Both the position numbers and the translations under genes were made by a program. Positions 1 to 8,059 of a stretch of 64,000 bases of DNA are shown here, one piece after another (positions within the stretch are counted from its first letter, which is position 1; each line of letters opens with the position of its first letter). The notes under the pieces are model-generated. The model was given only the letters and a program-made list of their open reading frames with translations, had not been told where the DNA came from and ran no database searches. The stretch spans positions 30,571 to 94,570 of the forward strand of contig NZ_NFLN01000013.1 of assembly GCF_002160955.1 (NCBI RefSeq). The letters run 5' to 3'. Source of the stretch: Gemmiger sp. An120 (lineage in GTDB: Bacteria > Bacillota > Clostridia > Oscillospirales > Ruminococcaceae).

Positions 1-544
1 TTGGCGTAACACTGAGTGCAAGCCCCTTGCGCCGCACAAACTCCCACACGGGCTTCCAGTCCTGGGTCACAGTAAAGCCCTCGATGTCATCCAGCGGCAA
101 CTGATCACAGTGTTGAAATCGGCTGGGCCAAACCCCCAACTGATCAGCATACTCTCTCAGACTGTCATTTTCCTTATTCACCGCCCATAACGGTCCAGCC
201 AGTACATGTAACAGATAGTCATGATGCAAGCAAAATTCCACCAGCTGCCGAGCCGACACTGGATCAATTCGTTCCCGGAACAATACCCGGCCACTGCCGG
301 TCTCTACTAGCTTACCCCCGTTGTTCAGCAACAGATAGTCGGCGCAGTCAGACACGTCTCCCAGTGGAAGCATGTCCACCTCTCGACGACCAGTGGCAAA
401 GCAGACCATATTCCCCTGACTACGAACCCATTGCAACGCTCGCCGGTTCTCCCTGCTGATGTTCCCCTGGTCATCGCAAGTAGTGCCATCCAGATCCAGA
501 ACCAACAAGGCCGGAACTCTGTTGCTATCTTTATGCCCCCTCAT
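1..544 (-). CDS. HAD-family hydrolase, Cof type (partial, 3' end outside window)
   Basis: Only the first 181 codons are present; the gene runs off the left edge. The N-terminus carries HAD motif I as VLDLDGTTCDD (about residues 15-25; nucleophile and general acid are the two Asp of DLD), followed by an ATGRR segment typical of Cof-type sugar-phosphate or cofactor phosphatases and an NNGGKLV turn. The ATG overlaps the stop of the upstream BtpA-like gene (ATGA), so the two are translationally coupled. In this fructosamine locus it could dephosphorylate a sugar phosphate intermediate, but the substrate is inference. Family confidence is high, specificity unknown. Confidence 0.85.
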   Translation of the reverse strand, partial: MRGHKDSNRVPALLVLDLDGTTCDDQGNISRENRRALQWVRSQGNMVCFATGRREVDMLPLGDVSDCADYLLLNNGGKLVETGSGRVLFRERIDPVSARQLVEFCLHHDYLLHVLAGPLWAVNKENDSLREYADQLGVWPSRFQHCDQLPLDDIEGFTVTQDWKPVWEFVRRKGLALSVTP

Positions 545-1368
545 CTGGCTCGCACCTGGTACACTACCTGCATCAGCTCCCTGACCCGGTCAGCGCACAC
601 CCGCACATTCTCCAACTGTTCGTTTTCCAGTCTACCGCCCTCCTTGAAATAGGTCCCCACTACTGCTCCATCCGCCACCGCCAGCTTACGGGCAATGGTA
701 TCTGGCCGACATCCTGTATTGCACAGGATCACCGTTTGAGGCGCAGCCTGTTTGACACTGGCAATCAGCTCCTCGTCCACATCTTGTCCGGCCGCATTGG
801 CTGAAACACATAATCCATCCGGATGAACCTTGAAAATAGTGGATCGAGCAATGTCTGCCAATGGCCTGTTATCTAGGTTTTGGTCGGATTCCGGATTGAT
901 AAAATACAGCATCCGAAGCTGCTGCAGATACAGCTCCGCACGCCGGCGCATCAATTTGGAAAAATCATTGTTATACAGGCCTCCATCTCCCACATACACG
1001 CCGGAAAAGGTCCCACGCACAAAGTCTGCATCCACCGCGGCGGCCAGCTCAATCGTGGCGCGCCCATCCGAGATGCAGTCCACGCCAAAGGGGACTCTCA
1101 AATCCTGCTTGAGCCGCCCCACCACATAGGCCATGGCCGCCGGGGTCACAAAGTTCATCTGTCGCTCATAGGGCAGGCTGAACTCGTTGCTGATCAGCAC
1201 CCCGTCCACGCCGCCCTCCTGCAGCGCCTGCAGGTCCTCCCGGGCATGTTCCACAATCTCTTCCATCGCGGTGTTCGGGCGAAAGCGGGGATCGCCAGGC
1301 AGTGGGTCCAGATGCAGCATAGCGATGATGGGCTTTTTTACGCCGAATAAGATTTCACTCCAAAGCAT
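541..1368 (-). CDS. BtpA/SgcQ family TIM-barrel protein
   Basis: About 275 residues. The sequence follows the BtpA/SgcQ family: MLHLDPLPGDPRF near the N-terminus, a GVDGVLISNEFS segment, FVRGTFSG, and a C-terminal CNTGCRPDTI and ADGAVVGTYFKEGG phosphate-binding-like region. The family was named for a photosystem I factor, but in non-phototrophs (for example E. coli sgcQ) it sits in sugar gene clusters with unknown chemistry. I chose the ATG at 1368 because AAGGAGG lies about 8 bases upstream; an ATG directly against the ribosome site and a longer in-frame start are less likely. It lies between frlB and the HAD gene in the same direction, so a role in handling the released sugar phosphate is a reasonable inference. 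Confidence 0.85.
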   Translation of the reverse strand: MLWSEILFGVKKPIIAMLHLDPLPGDPRFRPNTAMEEIVEHAREDLQALQEGGVDGVLISNEFSLPYERQMNFVTPAAMAYVVGRLKQDLRVPFGVDCISDGRATIELAAAVDADFVRGTFSGVYVGDGGLYNNDFSKLMRRRAELYLQQLRMLYFINPESDQNLDNRPLADIARSTIFKVHPDGLCVSANAAGQDVDEELIASVKQAAPQTVILCNTGCRPDTIARKLAVADGAVVGTYFKEGGRLENEQLENVRVCADRVRELMQVVYQVRAR

Positions 1369-1394
1369 GGTTAGCATCCTCCTTTTTGAAAAGA

Positions 1395-1433
1395 GCCGCC
1401 GCAACGACTCATGCAAGGAATCGCTGCGGCGGC
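1395..1433 (-). terminator. strong intercistronic hairpin between frlB and btpA-like gene
   Basis: Arms at 1395-1407 and 1421-1433 pair over 13 bp with a single G-U; read on the minus strand the hairpin is followed by TCTTTTC and then the ribosome site of the next gene. It may be a partial terminator or an mRNA processing/stability element that lowers expression of the two distal genes. Confidence 0.55.
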
Positions 1434-1449
1434 TCGTGCTGTAAATGGA

Positions 1450-2511
1450 TCAATACTCAAATTGGCGGTAGTAGCGGCGGATCGACAGCGGATGGCGCAG
1501 GAACAGCTCCATGTAAGCGTCCACGCGATTGTTCACACCGTGCATTACCAGATGAGAAATCGTGCCGCGGAATTCCGGGCTGATGCCCTTCAACGCAAAC
1601 TCCTTGGTATCGATGATGGTATAATTGCCGCACACCTTGGGCAGGAAACGCGCCACCCGTTCGGCCAGCGGACGCTGCTCATCCTCGCCCATAAACAGGG
1701 TAACGGGGGTGTCCCACACCACAATCTCCTGCATGCCGTGGAAGAACTCCTGGCAGGAGATGGACTTGGTGCGAATCCACATCTGCTCTTCCCAGTAGCA
1801 CATGGCATAGGAATAGGTGGCACCATACTGGTTGCCGGAACCAATGAAGTAGCGCGGCAGGTCCGGATGCTCGTTCCGGAACGCGACACAGGCCTTGGCG
1901 TAATCGTAGGCCCAGGCATCGGACTCCTTTTCCACATCCACCAGTACCTGCGCCAGATGAGCCTCCATCTCCCGGTTGTACCGGTCATAGTCCGCAAACT
2001 CGCCGTTTTTGTACATCAGGTAGTTCGCTACCATGTAAAATTTCAGCTGTTCGTTCTTGGGATAGACCACCAGATAATCCTGCTTGTCCGGCTGGGTCAG
2101 CACACTGCCCGGCGTGTCGATAAAGCTGAACACCCTGCCGCCAATCTGATGCACCCGGTCCACCAGCTGTACCATCTCCTTGGTGTTGCCGGAAACCGAA
2201 GAGAGAATCACCACCGAGCGATCGGTGAATCGACGGTTGCCTGTGGTCAAAAATTCGGCGGCATTCTCCACGAACACCGGCAGTTTGGAGTGTCCGCGCA
2301 TATAGACCTCCACCTGCATGCTGGAGGCGTAGGTGCCACCGATACCAATAAAATAGATTCCGTCGAAACCATCGGCCCAGATCTGGTCGATGATCTGTTC
2401 AATCTGGCCACGCAGTGCCAGCGCGCCATTTACACTGTCCAGAGCTTCTTTTTCATCAAAATTACGCAGACACGCACCAGTCTGTTCGTTCCACATAGAA
2501 GTCGTAACCAT
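1450..2511 (-). CDS. frlB: fructosamine-6-phosphate deglycase, SIS domain (FrlB-like)
   Basis: 353 residues, two SIS domains: the first contains IYFIGIGGTYASS (about residues 51-63) and the sugar-phosphate-binding serine turn VILSSVSGNTKEM; the second contains CQEFFHGMQEIV, which matches the conserved EFxHGxxEIV segment of E. coli FrlB, and the protein ends RRYYRQFEY, matching the FrlB end RRYYGGLVEY. FrlB hydrolyses fructoselysine 6-phosphate to glucose 6-phosphate and lysine in the cytoplasm. The ATG has AAGGAG about 10 bases upstream. It is the third gene in a run of GntR, esterase, frlB. The amino acid released here need not be lysine; related deglycases act on other Amadori products. Confidence 0.85.
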   Translation of the reverse strand: MVTTSMWNEQTGACLRNFDEKEALDSVNGALALRGQIEQIIDQIWADGFDGIYFIGIGGTYASSMQVEVYMRGHSKLPVFVENAAEFLTTGNRRFTDRSVVILSSVSGNTKEMVQLVDRVHQIGGRVFSFIDTPGSVLTQPDKQDYLVVYPKNEQLKFYMVANYLMYKNGEFADYDRYNREMEAHLAQVLVDVEKESDAWAYDYAKACVAFRNEHPDLPRYFIGSGNQYGATYSYAMCYWEEQMWIRTKSISCQEFFHGMQEIVVWDTPVTLFMGEDEQRPLAERVARFLPKVCGNYTIIDTKEFALKGISPEFRGTISHLVMHGVNNRVDAYMELFLRHPLSIRRYYRQFEY

Positions 2512-2568
2512 AATACAAATGCTCCTTCTCTTTCATACTATCATGCAGTTTTCCCGCCAAGCGCCGGC

Positions 2569-3369
2569 TCAGAAAATCGGGCTGGTCTGCAGGTCCATTC
2601 CGCAAAAATACTGGAACGCCCGCTGGATCGCCACATCCCAGAAGGGCCACGCATGCTCTCCGGCCCATTCCAGATAGGTGTGTCCATATCCCGCCGCTCT
2701 GGCCGCATCCCGAAAGCGCAGGTTGTCTGCATACAAAAAATCTTCCGTGCCGCAGATCTGCAGCAGCCCAGGGCGCCCAGGGTCGTTGGCCCGGTCCCTC
2801 AGCAGCTGAAACAAGTCCTCCTGCGGATCAGGCGGCATGCCCGTTCCGTGAAGGGCGTCCAGTTCCTGGGACAGCACATCCGGCCACTCTCCTTTGCGGA
2901 CCCGTTCCACCATGGCGGCATAATCCATCACGCCGGACAGACTTGCGCAGGCGGCAAAGCACTCCGGCCTGCGCAGGGCCACCTTGACCGCCCCGTAACC
3001 GCCCATGCTTTCCCCCGCAATAAATGTGGAGGCTCTTGCTTCGGGCAGTCGAAACCAGGTTTTGCACAACTCACTCAGTTCGTCGGCCACATACCCGAAA
3101 TAGTCCGGGCCGTACCGGGCCGTGCAGTAAAAACTGCGCTGGACCTCCGGCATGATCACAATGAAATTGTATTTTTTGGCATAGTATTCAATTTTGGAAA
3201 AGCGGGTCCATTCGCTGGCGTTGGCCGCAAGGCCATGCAGCAGATACAGAACCCTGGGCTCCCCCGTCCACAGCGGAGTTACATCGTTGGAGGGGTCCGG
3301 GAAGATCACATACAGCTGGGTGGTCATGCGGAGCTTTTGGGAATAAAATTCCCCGCGGAACAACCCCAT
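2569..3369 (-). CDS. alpha/beta-hydrolase esterase (FrmB/esterase D-like)
   Basis: About 266 residues. It has the esterase D/antigen 85 pattern: LYLLHGLAANASEW, a nucleophile elbow GESMGGYGA, a late GTEDFLY acid region and EWAGEHAWPFW carrying the likely catalytic His. There is no signal peptide, so it acts in the cytoplasm. The start at 3369 follows GGGAGG by 8 bases; an upstream in-frame ATG has no comparable site. It lies between a GntR gene and frlB with short gaps, so it may remove an acyl or ester group from a modified Amadori compound before or after deglycation. That role is inference. Confidence 0.8.
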   Translation of the reverse strand: MGLFRGEFYSQKLRMTTQLYVIFPDPSNDVTPLWTGEPRVLYLLHGLAANASEWTRFSKIEYYAKKYNFIVIMPEVQRSFYCTARYGPDYFGYVADELSELCKTWFRLPEARASTFIAGESMGGYGAVKVALRRPECFAACASLSGVMDYAAMVERVRKGEWPDVLSQELDALHGTGMPPDPQEDLFQLLRDRANDPGRPGLLQICGTEDFLYADNLRFRDAARAAGYGHTYLEWAGEHAWPFWDVAIQRAFQYFCGMDLQTSPIF

Positions 3370-3396
3370 TACAAGCCCTCCCTTCATAGGGCACGC

Positions 3397-4116
3397 TCAT
3401 TTTTGAAAATGAACGGTAAAATTGCACTTGTCGCCCCGGGTATAGTTGCGCGAAAACTCAATCACCTGACCGTTTTCATCCTGGCTGGTGCACTCGAACA
3501 GCATCACGGCCTGCTCGCATGAAATGCCGAGCAGACGCGCGTCGTTTGCTTCCAGCACAGCCAGGTCCAGCGTTTGCCGCGCTTGTTTGGGGCGCACGTG
3601 ATAAAAATCATAAACCTCATACAAAGAAAAGACGGACAGATCGATTCCTTCCAGCTTCGGGACCACATAATGCGGAATGAAAACCTCTTCCAACGAAACC
3701 GGCTCATCGCTCACATAGCAGATACGCTTGATGTAATAGATGGAGTCTTCCGGCTGAATCCCGAAGACCAACGCATACTTGTTCCCCGCCGGGCGCAGCG
3801 CCTTGGTGAGGATTCGGGTGGAGGGCACCGCGTTTTTCTGCCGGATGGTTTGCGTAAACCCGCCCAGATTGTCCAGGTCCCGGTTCATCTTTTCCCCCAG
3901 CACATAGACGCCCTTGCCCTGCACCCGCTTGAGCAGTCCCTCGTACACCAGGGCTCCAATGGCTGTGCGCACGGTCAGACGGTTCACATCATATTGGGCT
4001 GCCAGTTCATTTTCCGCTGGGATCGCCGTGCCGGGAGGGTATATCCCTTCCTCAATTTGTGCGCGAATGATCTCCCGCAGCTGCAAAGAGACAGGTCCAG
4101 TTCCGATGTGTTCCAT
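3397..4116 (-). CDS. GntR/HutC-family transcriptional regulator (FrlR-like)
   Basis: 239 residues: an N-terminal GntR winged helix (PAENELAAQYDVNRLTVRTAI, about residues 32-52, then the wing with VQGKGVYV) followed by a UTRA ligand-binding domain that usually senses a phosphorylated sugar or an amino-sugar. Its layout matches E. coli FrlR. It sits directly between frlD (4153-4950) and the esterase on the same strand, so it is probably co-transcribed with genes it controls. It is one of three GntR/UTRA proteins in this locus; which one binds the recurring GTGGT half-sites cannot be told from sequence. Confidence 0.88.
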   Translation of the reverse strand: MEHIGTGPVSLQLREIIRAQIEEGIYPPGTAIPAENELAAQYDVNRLTVRTAIGALVYEGLLKRVQGKGVYVLGEKMNRDLDNLGGFTQTIRQKNAVPSTRILTKALRPAGNKYALVFGIQPEDSIYYIKRICYVSDEPVSLEEVFIPHYVVPKLEGIDLSVFSLYEVYDFYHVRPKQARQTLDLAVLEANDARLLGISCEQAVMLFECTSQDENGQVIEFSRNYTRGDKCNFTVHFQK

Positions 4117-4152
4117 GTCGAGCCCTTTCTTGTTCGGCTTATGCGGGACCGG

Positions 4153-4950
4153 TTACAGCCACGCGCCGAAATATTGCAATGTTTCTGTGGAGGTTGCGGC
4201 TCCCTTTTCCATGCACGCCTCAATAGGCAATCCGTCCACCAGGCCATGCAGGAAACCAGCGATGTAGCTGTCGCCCGCACCCATCGTATCCACCACATTG
4301 GGGCAGGGAACGATCCCAAAGGGATGGAAGGTCTGGCCATCAAAACACAGACTTCCCTGCTCGCCCAGCATGGCAATCACCAGTTTGGGCCCCTGGCTGT
4401 GCAGCACCTTCATCAGCTCACGCAGGGTTTCGGTGTCTCCGTCATCCGAGGAAAAGAACAGATAATCCGTATAGGGGATTGCCTCCGCGCAAGCGGCGTC
4501 TCCGGGACGAGTGGCACAGTCAAATGCGGTTTTTACCCCGCGCTGCCGGAGCTGGCCGAAGAAACGGCCCACCTTGCCCCACAGGTCGCACACCACCACG
4601 TCATGTGTGCTGATGAAATCCATATCTTCCGACGACAGGGTGTACTGCTCCAGCACGCCCTCGTCATAGTCGCCGAATACCCGTTCACCGTCCACTAGGG
4701 TCACCTGGGAAACCGCCGTATGCCCGTGCAGCACGTGCAGATGACTTGTGTCCACACCCTTGCGAGTCATAGCTTCGGCCATAATCTGCCCATACACATC
4801 GTCGCCCACCGGCCCGATGTAGGAGGCCTGGCCCCCGTTGCGCACCGTGTAAACCGCCATGTTCACCGGGCCGCCGCCGGGATAGGCTGTTCCGCCCTCC
4901 ACATTATTATAATAATCAATGCAATTGCTGCCAACTGCTGCCAGTTTCAT
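4153..4950 (-). CDS. frlD: PfkB-family fructoselysine 6-kinase (FrlD)
   Basis: 265 residues, the FrlD length. FrlD signatures are clear: YPGGGPVNMAVYTVRNGG, VGDDVYG, GERVFGDYDEGVL (E. coli: DRVFGDYTEGVM), and the C-terminal ATP/anion-hole motif DTMGAGDSYIAGF with the catalytic Asp in GAGD; the last residues TLQYFGAWL match FrlD. The enzyme phosphorylates the sugar of fructoselysine at O-6 before FrlB cleaves it. The start ATG overlaps the upstream GntR stop (ATGA) and follows AAAGGTGG by about 8 bases. A second FrlD-like kinase is encoded at 9866-10693, so the cell may phosphorylate two related fructosamines. Confidence 0.88.
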   Translation of the reverse strand: MKLAAVGSNCIDYYNNVEGGTAYPGGGPVNMAVYTVRNGGQASYIGPVGDDVYGQIMAEAMTRKGVDTSHLHVLHGHTAVSQVTLVDGERVFGDYDEGVLEQYTLSSEDMDFISTHDVVVCDLWGKVGRFFGQLRQRGVKTAFDCATRPGDAACAEAIPYTDYLFFSSDDGDTETLRELMKVLHSQGPKLVIAMLGEQGSLCFDGQTFHPFGIVPCPNVVDTMGAGDSYIAGFLHGLVDGLPIEACMEKGAATSTETLQYFGAWL

Positions 4951-5693
4951 AACTGTTCCACCTTTTCTTTGGGTTGTGTTGTAAGGATACTGGAAAACCG
5001 GATCTTGTCGGCGCGCGTGACAGATTTGAACACTTCGATTGGCCTGTTCTGGCTGTCGAACGAGATACCGGACACATAGAACAGCGGCGCCCCCACCGGA
5101 ACCTCAAGCAGTTCACTTTCCCCTTCGGTGGCGTAAGTGATACCGATAGTCTGGTGACCATGATCCACCGTAATGCCGTAATGTGCCAGCACGTTGTAGA
5201 AGGATTCATCGGAAAAATCGTACTGCTCAATCCCCGGGCAGATTGCCGGATCAAGGTAGTTGTCCTCAATCGTCACCGGCTGTCCGTTGATACAGCGCAG
5301 TCTCCGCAGCTGGAAGACCGGGCTTTGCTCCGCAAGCCCCAGCTTCCTTTCCACCGAGCGGGGGGCCGCTGCCGTTCGCACGTCCAGCGGCCGGGTCTGC
5401 ATGCTGCGGTAGTTCTGCAGAACCTGATCGGTGAAGGACTTCACATCCTGCAGCGTCCGCTCCAGCTTAGGCGGCGCCACAAAGGTACCCGCCCCCTTGC
5501 GGTGGTACACCTTGCCCTCTACAATCAGTCGGCGGATCGCGCTGCGCAGCGTGGTCCGATTCATTTGCCACATGCTGCACATATCTCGTTCGCTGGGCAG
5601 CTTGGAATGCGGTGCAAGATCGTTCTGCAAAATATAGCACTCAATCTGTTCCGTTGCCTGGTCCCGCGGGCGTGCGCGAAATTGCTGCTCCAT
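4947..5693 (-). CDS. GntR/HutC-family transcriptional regulator
   Basis: 248 residues. The winged helix (LPSERDMCSMWQMNRTTLRS with wing HRKGAGTFVAPP) is followed by a UTRA domain (QLRRLRCINGQPVTIEDNYLD, ending GISFDSQNRPIEVFKSVTRADK). It is more like the GntR protein at 10873-11634 than the FrlR-like one at 3397-4116. It is the first gene after frlA on the minus strand, separated from frlA by a very strong palindrome (5719-5767), and its stop overlaps the frlD start. The effector is probably a fructosamine or its 6-phosphate, by family and context. Confidence 0.88.
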   Translation of the reverse strand: MEQQFRARPRDQATEQIECYILQNDLAPHSKLPSERDMCSMWQMNRTTLRSAIRRLIVEGKVYHRKGAGTFVAPPKLERTLQDVKSFTDQVLQNYRSMQTRPLDVRTAAAPRSVERKLGLAEQSPVFQLRRLRCINGQPVTIEDNYLDPAICPGIEQYDFSDESFYNVLAHYGITVDHGHQTIGITYATEGESELLEVPVGAPLFYVSGISFDSQNRPIEVFKSVTRADKIRFSSILTTQPKEKVEQL

Positions 5694-5718
5694 AGAATCC
5701 CGTCTTCCTTATCCAATT

Positions 5719-5767
5719 GCCGGTCCCGGATTTCCGCGGCTTTAAGCCGCGGAAATCCGGGACCGGC
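5719..5767. terminator. perfect 24-bp inverted repeat between frlA and gntR
   Basis: Arms 5719-5742 and 5744-5767 are perfectly complementary around one central base, GC-rich at both ends. There is no T-run on either side, so it is not a canonical intrinsic terminator. It lies between the frlA stop and the next start on the same strand and could end or pause transcription, stabilise the frlA message, or be a mobile repeat. Confidence 0.6.
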
Positions 5768-5796
5768 CGATTCACTGTTGTGGTTTGAGGAAACGA

Positions 5797-7158
5797 TCAG
5801 GCGTTCCCTTGCTTTTTCTGGTTCTGCCGCTCCATCAGGTAGTAAGCCGGCAGGCCGGTGCCCACCGCTACCACTGCAGAAATGATGCTGGGCAGCGCGG
5901 ACCAGATGAAGGTGGAGTAGATCAGCGTGGCAGTCATCACCATGGCGATTACCGGCATGGCGTATCCGCCGGGCATTCTGTAGGTGGGTTTGTAATGCTC
6001 CTTGCGGCGCAGCACAAAGATGGTGCCGAAGGTCAGGAAGTTCTTCAGCAATGCGATCACGGTGAAGTAACCCAGAAGATCAGACAGGCTGGAGGCGAAG
6101 ATCAGAACGATAGCCACCATGCACTGAACAACGATGGAGAACGCGGGGGTCTGGTATTTGGGATGCACCTGGCCAAACTGCTTGAAGAACAGTCCGTCAC
6201 GCGCCATCGCGTACTCGATGCGGGGCTGGAACATGATGCAGCTGGACAGAGAGCCGATCACCACGATGATGGCCATGATCGCAACCACCACGTCGGCGCC
6301 CTGGCCGATCACGGGGATCTTGGAGGCCAGCAGCGCGATGGGCGCATCGGAAGAAGCCAGCTCATCGATGCTCAGCAGGCCGGAAGCTACGAAGGTCAGG
6401 CCCACATACAGGCCCAGAACGATCAGCGCGGTAAGAATCAGACCACGGGGCATATTCTTCTCGGGCTCTTTGATCTCGCCGGACATGTAGCAGGCAGCGC
6501 CCATGCCGTCAAAAGACCAAGTGGTGGCAGAGATACCGGCCAGCAGCGCCGTGATTCCGGTGACCGTGGTGCCCGCCAGAGGAGTGGCCGACAGCAGGGT
6601 GGACCCATTCATGAAGAACAGTCCTACACCCATGATCAGTATAAAGGGCAGAATTTTCAGGGCGGTGATGAAGGTCTGGAACTTGCCTCCTCCCTCTACA
6701 CTGCGCAGATGTACCATCATGAACACCAGCACGAAAGCCGTAGCAACGATCTTCAGCACGATGCCGTGCATGGGCAGGAAGTAAGCCAGGTAGTTAACGA
6801 TCGCCAGCGCCATAATGGAGATGGACGGGGGATCGGTGGCCCAGAAGCTGATCCAACCGCACAGGAAGGCCAGCGGGCGGGACCCGGCTTCACGGAAGTA
6901 AACATACTGACCACCATCCTCAGGGAATGCGGAAGCCAATTCTGCGTAGCAGAAGTTGGCAGGTACCTGAAGCAGACCGCCAATCAGGAAGGCAAGCACC
7001 AGGAACAGGCTGCTTCCTGCGGCATTGGCCACCTCAGACAGAGACGAGAAGATACCGGAACCAACGGTGGTGCCGACTCCCAATGCGATCACGGCGCCCA
7101 GACCTAATTTGCGTCCCAGCTCCGCGCTGGGTGCAGTCGTTGTTTCGTGTTTCGACAT
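5797..7158 (-). CDS. frlA: APC-family fructosamine permease (FrlA-like)
   Basis: 453 residues, about 12 membrane segments. It follows E. coli FrlA along its length: GVGTTVGSGIFSS near the N-terminus, AGSRPLAFLCGWISFWATD, LHLRSVEGGGKFQT (here VHLRSVEGG), ALLAGISATTWSFDGM, YMSGEIKEPEKNMPR and GSLSSCIMFQPRIEYAMA. FrlA imports fructoselysine and psicoselysine by proton symport. The ATG at 7158 has GAAAGGAG 8 bases upstream; an extended upstream reading frame overlaps the promoter and is rejected. Its own promoter with an operator half-site lies at 7271-7315. Confidence 0.9.
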   Translation of the reverse strand: MSKHETTTAPSAELGRKLGLGAVIALGVGTTVGSGIFSSLSEVANAAGSSLFLVLAFLIGGLLQVPANFCYAELASAFPEDGGQYVYFREAGSRPLAFLCGWISFWATDPPSISIMALAIVNYLAYFLPMHGIVLKIVATAFVLVFMMVHLRSVEGGGKFQTFITALKILPFILIMGVGLFFMNGSTLLSATPLAGTTVTGITALLAGISATTWSFDGMGAACYMSGEIKEPEKNMPRGLILTALIVLGLYVGLTFVASGLLSIDELASSDAPIALLASKIPVIGQGADVVVAIMAIIVVIGSLSSCIMFQPRIEYAMARDGLFFKQFGQVHPKYQTPAFSIVVQCMVAIVLIFASSLSDLLGYFTVIALLKNFLTFGTIFVLRRKEHYKPTYRMPGGYAMPVIAMVMTATLIYSTFIWSALPSIISAVVAVGTGLPAYYLMERQNQKKQGNA

Positions 7159-7220
7159 GCGGATTCTCCTTTCACACAACGATATCCCGGTTGCTGCCGG
7201 AATGATTCCGCCCCCGTTAG

Positions 7221-7315
7221 GACCACTCGAGGGCAATTGGCTTTCATCACATAACACATCGGGTTTTTCATACCACTTCGCCAATTATTCTAGCACAATG
7301 AACAAATGCCGTCAA
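7221..7315 (-). promoter_or_regulatory. sigma-A promoter and GntR-type operator of frlA
   Basis: On the minus strand, TTGACG (7310-7315), a 17-base spacer, and TAGAAT (7287-7292) form a good promoter. Directly downstream lies the half-site CGAAGTGGTA (7271-7280), with another AGTGGTC at 7221-7230. HutC/UTRA regulators typically bind AGTGGTnTAnACCACT-like sites, so this position suggests repression. A longer stretch, 7251-7280, is shared with 11924-11948 in the divergent amidohydrolase leader. Confidence 0.7.
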
Positions 7316-7540
7316 CACAATTCCAAAAATAAAAAGCACAGTGCTCAAATTTTGACGTTATGCAGGAAAATCTCATTTTCTCTTTGTGGATAGTACAACA
7401 TTTGAATCCTCAAACCGTACGTTAATAAATAAACAGGCATACCGCTTTTGGAAATTTTTCCCACACGCTTTTCCCCACCCTGTTTTCCGCTCCGTTTTCA
7501 GCCCTTTCTTTCTTCGCCGTCCGTCGATCTTTTTCGACGG

Positions 7541-7590
7541 AAAAGGGCGGGGTTCGAAAGGAATAAATCCATTCTGAACTCCGCCCTTTT
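7541..7590 (-). terminator. terminator downstream of yjbQ
   Basis: Arms at 7541-7555 and 7576-7590 pair almost perfectly; on the minus strand the stem ends in CCCTTTT. A second small hairpin (7521-7540, arms ccgtcga/tcgacgg) follows it. It would separate the yjbQ transcript from the frlA promoter. The rest of the 7316-7540 gap shows nothing else recognisable. Confidence 0.65.
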
Positions 7591-7615
7591 GCGTCCGCTT
7601 TGTTTTAACGCCTGC

Positions 7616-8038
7616 TCACTCCTGGACTATGACCAGGATGGTGCGTTTCGCCGGACCGTCAAACTCACAGAAATAGATATCCTGCGCACCGCCCCGAATC
7701 ATTTCTCCCTCGACCAGAGGGAAATGACAATGATTTCCGGTGAGATACGCCTTCAGGTGACCGGCGGGATTGCCGGCCGTAGATCCGTAATCCCGCAGCA
7801 TGCGGGCATGGCTGTACGGTGCATCCTCCGGCGCCTGCCGCTGCAGGAACAGCGCAATATCGCTTTCCAGGCATTCCAGGGCCTCGTTCACCGTAATTCC
7901 CGTGGTGGTGTGCTTGGTCAGCACGGTAACCATTCCGTTCTGAATCTCGCTTTCCTTTACGATCTGCTCCACCTGAGGAGTGATCACATCCATCTCGTTA
8001 TAGGTTTTGGTCAAAAGTACGATAGGCTTGATATACAT
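7616..8038 (-). CDS. yjbQ: YjbQ/UPF0047 family protein
   Basis: 140 residues, the normal family length. The family core is present: KHTTTGITVNEA (about residues 42-53), the GNPAGHLKAYLTG stretch, and QDIYFCEFDGPAKR near the C-terminus. YjbQ proteins are small trimeric enzymes, described as having thiamine-phosphate synthase activity in vitro, but their physiological role is unsettled. It follows the amidohydrolase gene by about 20 bases and ends the frlD2-frlC-amidohydrolase-yjbQ operon. Its presence in a fructosamine locus is unusual and unexplained. Confidence 0.88.
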   Translation of the reverse strand: MYIKPIVLLTKTYNEMDVITPQVEQIVKESEIQNGMVTVLTKHTTTGITVNEALECLESDIALFLQRQAPEDAPYSHARMLRDYGSTAGNPAGHLKAYLTGNHCHFPLVEGEMIRGGAQDIYFCEFDGPAKRTILVIVQE

Positions 8039-8059
8039 TGCCCCTTCTCCTTTCCACCC

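Noticed and set aside
1411..3522. 703-codon rightward frame opposite frlB and the esterase
   Set aside because: It overlaps three leftward genes with specific family motifs, has no ribosome site and shows no family pattern.
5785..7107. 440-codon rightward frame opposite frlA
   Set aside because: It is the antisense of a well-supported 12-segment permease; its composition (many His, Gln, Gly) is typical of antisense frames.
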